Assembly: GCA_034665305.1 (NCBI GenBank)
Contig: JAXDFZ010000010.1
Span: 248,001 to 312,000 of the forward strand
Reading direction: 5' to 3'
Origin: DASXRU01 sp034665305
GTDB taxonomy: Bacteria; Acidobacteriota; Blastocatellia; Pyrinomonadales; Pyrinomonadaceae
Length of the DNA stretch: 64,000 nt
The notes under the pieces were generated by a model. The model was not told the DNA's origin, did not search any database, and saw only the letters and a list, made by a program, of their open reading frames with translations. Position numbers and translations under genes: made by a program. Positions within the stretch are counted from its first letter, which is position 1. Each line of letters opens with the position of its first letter. Positions 58,878 through 64,000 of this stretch are shown piece after piece.

Positions 58878-59669
58878 ATGGCCTACGAACATTTAATCGT
58901 TAGTGAAGATGCCGGCATCGTGACGATCACGCTGGACCGGCCGGAGAAGTTGAACGCTTTCGTGGGTCACATGCGGCGCGATCTGGCCGAAGCTTTGGAA
59001 CAGGCTGGCAGTGATCGAGCAGTGCGTGTCGTCATTATCACAGGCGCCGGGCGGGCCTTCAGCGCCGGCGGTGATGTGGCCGCGATGGCGGAACTGATGG
59101 AGCGCGACGACGCGGAAGAATTCGCACGACTCCTGGGTGCAGCCCGGCGCGTGGTAACCGCGATACGGGACATGACAAAGCCGGTCATTGCCGCCGTGAA
59201 CGGTCCGGCGTCCGGCGCCGGTTGCAATCTCGCGCTGGCTTGCGATCTGCGACTCGCCGCCGCCAGTGCGACGTTTACGCAATCGTTTGTAAAGGTCGGA
59301 CTGCATCCTGACTGGGGCGGCACGTACTTTCTTTCGCGGCTGGTGTCGCCTAATAAAGCCTGTGAACTTTTCTTTCTGGGCGATTCGATCGACGCGGCGG
59401 AAGCTCTGCATCTCGGTTTAGTGAATCGGGTGGTTCCGGACGAAGAGTTGGAGGCCGAAACGCGAAAGCTGGCCGAGCGTTTGCGCGACTCGCCACCTGA
59501 TCCGATTGCGCTGACCAAGCAGGCGGTTTACCTCGGACAAAGCGAAAGCCTTGAGCGCATGCTGCAATTTGAGATGGAAGCGCAAGCGCGCTGTTTTGAA
59601 TCTCAGGATGCGAAAGAGGGCGTACGCGCTTTTCTGGAAAAGCGGCCACCGAAGTTTACGGGGTACTAA
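58878..59669 (+). CDS. Enoyl-CoA hydratase/isomerase family protein (paralogue 2)
   Basis: Seen: 263 residues from ATG. Crotonase blocks: VVIITGAGRAFSAGGDVAAM, AAVNGPASGAGCNLALACDL and KVGLHPDWGGTYFLSRLVS. The D-W-G-G-T sequence stands where classic hydratases have the second Glu (GE/PG-GGT), as in PaaG/PaaB-like or isomerase members. The C-terminal ends EKRPPKFTGY. The repeat-filled 184-nt spacer to the previous hydratase argues against a tight operon. Likely role: isomerisation or hydration of a CoA ester from aromatic or fatty acid catabolism. Substrate uncertain. Confidence 0.88.
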   Translation: MAYEHLIVSEDAGIVTITLDRPEKLNAFVGHMRRDLAEALEQAGSDRAVRVVIITGAGRAFSAGGDVAAMAELMERDDAEEFARLLGAARRVVTAIRDMTKPVIAAVNGPASGAGCNLALACDLRLAAASATFTQSFVKVGLHPDWGGTYFLSRLVSPNKACELFFLGDSIDAAEALHLGLVNRVVPDEELEAETRKLAERLRDSPPDPIALTKQAVYLGQSESLERMLQFEMEAQARCFESQDAKEGVRAFLEKRPPKFTGY

Positions 59670-59674
59670 GGAAA

Positions 59675-59782
59675 GTTTCGGGTTTCGAGTTTCGGGTTTC
59701 GAGTTCGGAAACACGGGTCAGCTCCCGACACACGATACCTGACGCCCGATACCCGATACCTGATTTCGAACTCGAAACTAAT
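59675..59782. repeat. GTTTCGAG-type inverted repeat
   Basis: GTTTCGGGTTTCGAGTTTCG on the left, and GATACCTGATTTCGAACTCG followed by AAACT on the right, with a CGACACACGATACCTGACGC series between. It fills the spacer between paralogue 2 and the SDR gene. Confidence 0.7.
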
Positions 59783-59786
59783 CCCC

Positions 59787-60563
59787 ATGAAACTCGAGAA
59801 CCGGCTAACGTTAATCACTGGCGGCGGGCGCGGAATTGGCCGCGCCATTGCTTTGGCGTTTGCGCGCGAGGGCGCGAGCGTCGTGGTTGCGGCCCGCAGT
59901 CTTGATCAGATTGAAAGTGTAGCCAAAGAGATCCGCGCCAGTGGGGCCATCGCCGCTGCTATTGCCTGTGACGTCGCTGACGCTGCAAGTGTGCAGCGGA
60001 TGTTTTCTCAAATTCGCGATCAGTTCGGCCGTGGTCCTGACATCCTCGTCAACAACGCGGGCATTGCTGAAAGCGCGACAGTGGATAAGACCAGCGACGA
60101 ACTCTGGCAGCGTCATATCGGAGTTAATCTAAGTGGCACGTTCTTTTGCACGCGCGCCGTGGTGCCGGAGATGATGGCCAGCGGCTGGGGCCGCATCATT
60201 AACATTGCTTCCATCGCCGGAAAGACCGGAGCCCCTTACATTGCTGCCTACTCTGCGTCCAAGCACGGCGTGTTGGGACTGACGCGCAGCGTTGCCCTCG
60301 AGGTCGCACTTAAGGGTGTGACTGTAAACGCAATCTGTCCCGGTTATGTCGATACGGAAATGACTTCGCGCGGCATTGAAAACATTACGGCGAAAACCGG
60401 GAAGAATGCCGACGATGCCCTCGCGGCCCTGAAACGCATGAGCCCGCAGAATCGACTGGTGACTTCGGAAGAAGTTGCGGCCCTGGCGTTGCTGCTGGCT
60501 TCGGAAGATGGCCGCGGCATTAACGGACAGGCCATTAATGTAGACGGCGGCACCGTGCTTTGA
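59787..60563 (+). CDS. SDR-family dehydrogenase (3-hydroxyacyl-CoA type)
   Basis: Seen: 258 residues from ATG. Cofactor motif TGGGRGIG (about 11-18), NNAG near 90, catalytic Ser-Tyr-Lys in NIASIAGKTGAPYIAAYSASKHG (Y about 158, K about 162), and the C-terminal GQAINVDGGTVL. Known: SDRs with this layout oxidise 3-hydroxyacyl-CoA or reduce acetoacetyl-CoA. Cofactor preference is suggested by AARS after strand two (NADP-like) but not certain. Inference: with the three enoyl-CoA hydratases and the acyl-CoA dehydrogenase, it supplies the dehydrogenase step of a beta-oxidation-like route. It differs from fabG at 9.0 kb. Confidence 0.88.
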   Translation: MKLENRLTLITGGGRGIGRAIALAFAREGASVVVAARSLDQIESVAKEIRASGAIAAAIACDVADAASVQRMFSQIRDQFGRGPDILVNNAGIAESATVDKTSDELWQRHIGVNLSGTFFCTRAVVPEMMASGWGRIINIASIAGKTGAPYIAAYSASKHGVLGLTRSVALEVALKGVTVNAICPGYVDTEMTSRGIENITAKTGKNADDALAALKRMSPQNRLVTSEEVAALALLLASEDGRGINGQAINVDGGTVL

Positions 60564-60565
60564 GG

Positions 60566-60695
60566 ATGTCAGAACCGCCTGCGGTAGCGGGCGGGCCACT
60601 GCGATTGCAGATTGCAGACTGCGGATTAAAAACGAAGATAAAGAGCCGTTCGTTGGCCTTCAATCCGCATTCTGCGCTCCGAAATCCGAAATCAT
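60566..60695. repeat. CCGCCTGCGGTAGCGG and GATTGCGG-type spacer repeats
   Basis: GTCAGAACCGCCTGCGGTAG, then CGATTGCAGATTGCAGACTG, and ATTCTGCGCTCCGAAATCCG as the mirrored part. Two families abut in this 130-bp gap. Confidence 0.7.
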
Positions 60696-60698
60696 AAA

Positions 60699-61097
60699 AT
60701 GTCATTTACATTCATCAATCCGGAATCACTCGGCGCGCCGCGCGGTTATTCCAATGGGGTGCTCACAGAACCTGGGGGCCGGCTACTGTTCATCGCCGGA
60801 CAGATTGCCTGGGACGGTCAACAACAGATCGTTAGTGACGACTTCGTGGCGCAATTCGATCAAGCGCTGGCGAATGTAATCACAGTCGTCAACGCGGCGG
60901 GTGGCACAGCGGAACAGATTGCGCGGCTGGTGATTTATGTTACCGATAAAGCGGAGTACAAAAAACGCACGGACGAAATCGGCGATAGTTATCGCGCCCG
61001 CATGGGAAAACATTTCCCGGCAATGGCGTTGGTAGAAGTTAAGAGCCTGCTCGACGACAACGCCAGGGTTGAGATCGAAGGCGTAGCTTACTTGTAA
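60699..61097 (+). CDS. RidA-family protein
   Basis: Seen: 132 residues from ATG. The YjgF/YER057c/UK114 fold has NPESLGAPRGYSNGVLTEPG, LLFIAGQIAWDG, QALANVITVVNAAGGTAEQI and RARMGKHFPAMALVEVKSLL. The end VEIEGVAYL is typical. Known: RidA deaminates reactive enamine/imine intermediates from PLP enzymes, using an Arg before the C-terminal strand; here that position reads D-N-A-R-V-E, so Arg is near but should be aligned. Subfamilies in aromatic catabolism clusters are known. Inference: it detoxifies a reactive intermediate of the surrounding pathway. Trimeric cytosolic protein. Confidence 0.88.
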   Translation: MSFTFINPESLGAPRGYSNGVLTEPGGRLLFIAGQIAWDGQQQIVSDDFVAQFDQALANVITVVNAAGGTAEQIARLVIYVTDKAEYKKRTDEIGDSYRARMGKHFPAMALVEVKSLLDDNARVEIEGVAYL

Positions 61098-61142
61098 CGC
61101 GAGTTGTTTTGACGCACGTCTGTCGTCGCGCAACGAACCCTC

Positions 61143-61988
61143 ATGAGACAGAAACTTTTCAGCGCGTTTGCCATCCTGATGCTTGTTTCCGCGGGGCTCG
61201 CCTGTTCCCTGGGCTCCTCGTTATTCCGTTCAAAGGGCCAACGGAGCTGGCATCTGGTTTTGGAGATCGCTCCTTCCGCGTCTGACAAGGAAGCGACCTT
61301 GACACAGATTATGAGGGTGATCGAGAGGCGCCTGGACGCTGCCCACGTGCCGAACTATAAGGTTGAAGCGCAGAGTGGGACTGACAATCGCATCCTGGTC
61401 GACCTTCCCAAGATCGCCGATCGGGAACGTGTGAAGTCTTTGATCACGGCCGGTGGCAAGCTGGAGTTTGTGCAAGTGATCAGTCCGCCAAGTCCCTCGC
61501 CGGTGCAGACGTTTGCCACCAGAGAAGAGGCTGCATCTTTCGTTAAGGGACAAGATCCAACCACCGTGCGAATCTTATCTTACCGGGAAAGGGATGACCC
61601 GATTGCCACCCAGGAACTGCGAACCAGCTCGCCTGCGCCGCGCTGGGTCGTCGTAGCAGTTCCCGCGATCGTTGATGGCAGCGAACTTCGGAATGCGTCT
61701 GCGGCCCCATCAGTGGGGGTTCGTGACGAATATTCGATAATGTTTTCGCTAGGGCAGCAGGGCGCCGGGAAGTTCGGGGCCTGGACCGCCGGCAATATCA
61801 ATAATTACCTTGGCGTGGTTCTGAACGACGAAGTGAAATCGATCGCTTATATTAAAGGACAGATATACGACTCGGGCGAGATTTCGGGCAGATTCACAAA
61901 ACAGAGCGCTGAGGATCTGGCCCTGGTGCTGCGATCAGGTGCCCTACCAGTCCCGGTAAAAATTGTGTCCGAAACCATTGATAAATAG
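61143..61988 (+). CDS. Free-standing SecD-P1-like exported protein
   Basis: Seen: 281 residues from ATG. The N-terminal hydrophobic segment (FAILMLVSAGLAC) ends at a Cys, fitting a lipoprotein signal though the lipobox is imperfect. The mature part follows the SecD first periplasmic domain: QIMRVIERRLDAAHVPNYKV, RILVDLPKIADRERVKSLIT, GGKLEFVQV, a flexible head, VRDEYSIMFSLGQQGAGKFG, NINNYLGVVLNDEVKSIAYI and SGRFTKQSAEDLALVLRSGA. Known: in SecD this domain precedes six transmembrane helices that use the proton gradient. Here there is none. Inference: an orphan P1 module with a binding role at the membrane surface. The stop is 21 nt before an enoyl-CoA hydratase gene. Confidence 0.8.
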   Translation: MRQKLFSAFAILMLVSAGLACSLGSSLFRSKGQRSWHLVLEIAPSASDKEATLTQIMRVIERRLDAAHVPNYKVEAQSGTDNRILVDLPKIADRERVKSLITAGGKLEFVQVISPPSPSPVQTFATREEAASFVKGQDPTTVRILSYRERDDPIATQELRTSSPAPRWVVVAVPAIVDGSELRNASAAPSVGVRDEYSIMFSLGQQGAGKFGAWTAGNINNYLGVVLNDEVKSIAYIKGQIYDSGEISGRFTKQSAEDLALVLRSGALPVPVKIVSETIDK

Positions 61989-62009
61989 GACCAGCGAAGC
62001 GGCCTGCCG

Positions 62010-62804
62010 ATGATCAATCCCAAAAGCTTTCTTTACGAACTCAGTGACGCGGGCGTGGCGACGATCACTCTAAACCGTTCGGAACGTTTGAACGCGATCA
62101 CGTTCGACGTTTACCGGGAGTTAACCGATACGTTTGCGGCGCTGCGTGAGGAAAAAGATGTTCGCGTCGTAGTCATCACCGGCGCGGGCAAAGCGTTCTG
62201 TTCCGGCGGCGACGTTCACGACATCATCGGCGAATTGTTTGGGCGCGATATGCAGGGCTTGCTGGATTTCACGCGCCTGACTTGCGCGCTAATTCAAAAC
62301 ATCCGCGCATTGCCGAAGCCGGTCATCGCCAGTCTCAACGGCACCACCGCCGGCGCCGGCGCCTGCATTGCGCTGGCAGCCGACATGCGGATCGCGAGTG
62401 AAACCGCAAAGATTGCGTTCCTGTTTGTGAAGGTGGGATTGTCAGGTGCGGACATGGGCGCCGCTTACTTGTTACCGCGCATTGTCGGTTTGGCGAAAGC
62501 TACCGAACTGTTGATGACGGGCGATTTCGTTTCAGCTTCGGAAGCGGCGGCGATGGGTTTGTACAATCGTGTGGTTCCCGCTGACGCGTTGGCCGCCAAC
62601 ACGAAAGAGTTCGCGGAACGTCTGGCCGCCGGGCCGGCGTTCGCGCTGGCGAAGACCAAGGAGATGCTGAACCGCGAAATGCAAATGGATCTCGCGACCG
62701 CACTGGAAACCGAAGCCCAGGCCCAGGCGCTTTGCATGCAGCATACGGATTTCCGCGAAGCCTACGACGCGTTCACAGCGAAACGTCCTGCGAAGTTCAA
62801 GTGA
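62010..62804 (+). CDS. Enoyl-CoA hydratase/isomerase family protein (paralogue 3)
   Basis: Seen: 264 residues from ATG. Crotonase blocks: VVVITGAGKAFCSGGDVHDI, ASLNGTTAGAGACIALAADM and KVGLSGADMGAAYLLPRIVG. The D-M-G-A sequence replaces the usual GGT-type motif, as in members that do not hydrate (isomerase or thioesterase-like activity). Typical helices follow, and the terminal AFTAKRPAKFK. Known: such DMG-variant proteins occur in phenylacetate and benzoate catabolism clusters. Inference: a CoA-ester isomerase or hydratase of the same route. The GGAGTGCG repeat follows immediately and separates it from the acyl-CoA dehydrogenase. Confidence 0.88.
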   Translation: MINPKSFLYELSDAGVATITLNRSERLNAITFDVYRELTDTFAALREEKDVRVVVITGAGKAFCSGGDVHDIIGELFGRDMQGLLDFTRLTCALIQNIRALPKPVIASLNGTTAGAGACIALAADMRIASETAKIAFLFVKVGLSGADMGAAYLLPRIVGLAKATELLMTGDFVSASEAAAMGLYNRVVPADALAANTKEFAERLAAGPAFALAKTKEMLNREMQMDLATALETEAQAQALCMQHTDFREAYDAFTAKRPAKFK

Positions 62805-62808
62805 TTTT

Positions 62809-62922
62809 GGAGTGCGCCGGCAGAGCGCAGCGCCGACGGCGCTTTGGATAACGCCGTAAACCTGGGAAGGAAAGGAATAGAATCCAAGACGGTGTCGCCG
62901 CTTCGCTCTGCCACCGCACTCC
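62809..62922. repeat. GGAGTGCGCCGGCAG element (copy 3)
   Basis: Ends GGAGTGCGCCGGCAGAGCGC and CTCTGCCACCGCACTCC. Interior GACGGCGCTTTGGAT and its mirror ATCCAAGACGGTGTCGCC. Lies between the hydratase stop and the next start. Confidence 0.85.
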
Positions 62923-62943
62923 GGGAGTAGTTGCTGTCAAACT

Positions 62944-64000
62944 ATGGATCGGTTCATCGAAACAACTCCGTTCTTTACTGCTACGCAACGCGCGCTGGCG
63001 ACGCACGCAGCTGCGTTCACTGCGCGCGACGTTGAACCGCGGGCCGCTCAAGAAGAGGCGGGTCTGGACGAATCCTTTCGGGCCTACCTTGGTCTTTTGG
63101 TCGAGGCCGGCCTCTTGCCTTTTGCGGTGACTGTTCCCGGGCAGGCCTTCGATCTGCGATCGTTTTGCATAATTCGCGAAGCGCTTTCTTACTCTTCATC
63201 GCTCGCCGATCTGGCGTTCGTAATGCAGGGGCTGGGCACATATCCCATCAGCGTCGCGGCCAGCGAACATGTGCGTGACTTCTGGCTCGAGCGGGCGGCC
63301 ACCGGAAAAGCGATCGGAGCTTTCGCGTTGACCGAAGTTGAGGCGGGCTCCGACGTAGCGGGAATCAAAACCACGGCTTGCCGCGACGGCGACGCATATG
63401 TGATTGATGGCAGCAAGCGTTTCATTTCCAACGCGGGCCTCGCTGATTTCTACACCGTCTTTGCGCGCACCGGCACCCGCGCCGACGGCCGCGCTGAGTT
63501 GTCGGCCTTCGTGGTTGGCGCGCGCATGGCGGGATTTTCAGTTCGCAAACGCACGCAGATGCTGGCCGCACATCTGATCGGTGAAATCGAATTTAACAAT
63601 TGCCGCGTTCCGGCAGAGAACCTGGTTGGCGCCGAAGGCGACGGGTTGCGTATGGCGTTGCAAACCCTCGATACCTTCCGCGCCAGTGTGGGCGCTGCCG
63701 CCTGTGGTCTGGCGCGCCGGGCCCTCGATGAAAGTGTTTCTTACGCAAAGACCAGGCAGCAGTTCGGCCGGCCGCTATCGAGTCATCAGTTGATCCAGGC
63801 GAAACTGGCCGACATGGTGACGGAGCTCGATGCGGCGCGCCTGCTGGTTTATCGCGCAGCCTACTTGAAAGATACGGACCACACGAATCGCTCGACGCTG
63901 GAAGCGAGCGAGGCCAAACTGTTCGCCACTGAAGCAGCCGGACGGATTGCTGACAGCGCGTTGCAGATACACGGCGGCTCCGGACTGGTGCGCGGCAGCG
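62944..64000 (+). CDS. Acyl-CoA dehydrogenase (right-truncated)
   Basis: Seen: from ATG at 62944 the frame stays open to the right edge (352 codons), so the C terminus is missing. N-terminal helical domain (MDRFIETTPFFTATQRALA). The FAD-binding block is GAFALTEVEAGSDVAGIKTT (about 120-139). The beta domain has YVIDGSKRFISNAGLADFYT and FNNCRVPAENLVGAEGDGLR. The C-terminal domain begins with RRALDESVSYAKTRQQFGRP and reaches LQIHGGSG, the conserved block before the end. The catalytic Glu is expected in the part not shown or near the IHGG block, so it cannot be confirmed. Probably oxidises an acyl-CoA in the catabolic cluster. Confidence 0.9.
   Translation, partial: MDRFIETTPFFTATQRALATHAAAFTARDVEPRAAQEEAGLDESFRAYLGLLVEAGLLPFAVTVPGQAFDLRSFCIIREALSYSSSLADLAFVMQGLGTYPISVAASEHVRDFWLERAATGKAIGAFALTEVEAGSDVAGIKTTACRDGDAYVIDGSKRFISNAGLADFYTVFARTGTRADGRAELSAFVVGARMAGFSVRKRTQMLAAHLIGEIEFNNCRVPAENLVGAEGDGLRMALQTLDTFRASVGAAACGLARRALDESVSYAKTRQQFGRPLSSHQLIQAKLADMVTELDAARLLVYRAAYLKDTDHTNRSTLEASEAKLFATEAAGRIADSALQIHGGSGLVRGS

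Overview
The window looks like a chromosomal stretch of an Acidobacteriota genome, most likely class Blastocatellia. This is inferred from the moderately high GC content, secreted TPR/TonB-C proteins in tandem, the mix of core genes with an aerobic benzoyl-CoA (box) region, and very many dispersed inverted repeats between genes. No rRNA is present to confirm the taxonomy. Both ends cut through genes: a TonB-like protein on the left and an acyl-CoA dehydrogenase on the right.

Layout. 0-8.6 kb: secA followed by four tandem TonB-C paralogues and a helical-repeat protein. 8.6-10.7 kb: a promoter-hairpins-terminator unit that looks like a free-standing RNA, then fabG and galU. 11.0-16.0 kb: a four-gene minus-strand operon made of a small precursor-like protein, a SPASM radical-SAM enzyme, an LpxL-like acyltransferase homologue without its catalytic His, and a B12-binding radical-SAM enzyme of the RiPP-maturation type. 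Its promoter shares a -35 region with the divergent serS promoter. 16.0-25.5 kb: serS, sppA, mnmA and a MoxR-type ATPase/VWA pair separated by a frameshifted HigA-like antitoxin.

26.9-35.2 kb: the most unusual region. After one plus-strand tRNA-Ser, 24 tRNA genes with assignable anticodons (19 amino acids, no Trp) plus two irregular or broken ones lie on the minus strand. Among them sit only a DIP1984-like gene, a small unknown gene, an HNH nuclease and the RNA ligase RtcB. Several tRNAs break class rules: a long-arm Ile(UAU), a short-arm Leu(UAG), and an Arg(UCU) with almost no D arm. Most spacers are long inverted repeats. A second structured RNA candidate with a strong terminator, a 54-codon small ORF and nested MITE-like palindromes follow.

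36-52 kb: MscS channel, TetR plus acyl-CoA synthetase, an FNR-like reductase, an aminotransferase, a PEGA/TPR protein, a lytic transglycosylase, topA, dprA, a four-helix-bundle protein and selC (tRNA-Sec). 52.6-64 kb: catabolic genes boxC and boxB, a TetR regulator, three enoyl-CoA hydratase paralogues, an SDR, a RidA protein, a free-standing SecD-P1-like lipoprotein and an acyl-CoA dehydrogenase. Together these fit aerobic benzoyl-CoA epoxidation and ring cleavage followed by beta-oxidation-like steps. boxA is not in the window.

Repeat families recur throughout: REPIN-like GGACAGxCA palindromes (one inserted in frame in a gene), GGAGTGCGCCGGCAG elements, GTTTCGAG-type and GATTGCGG-type spacer repeats, and GCTCCG-AGGAGC elements.
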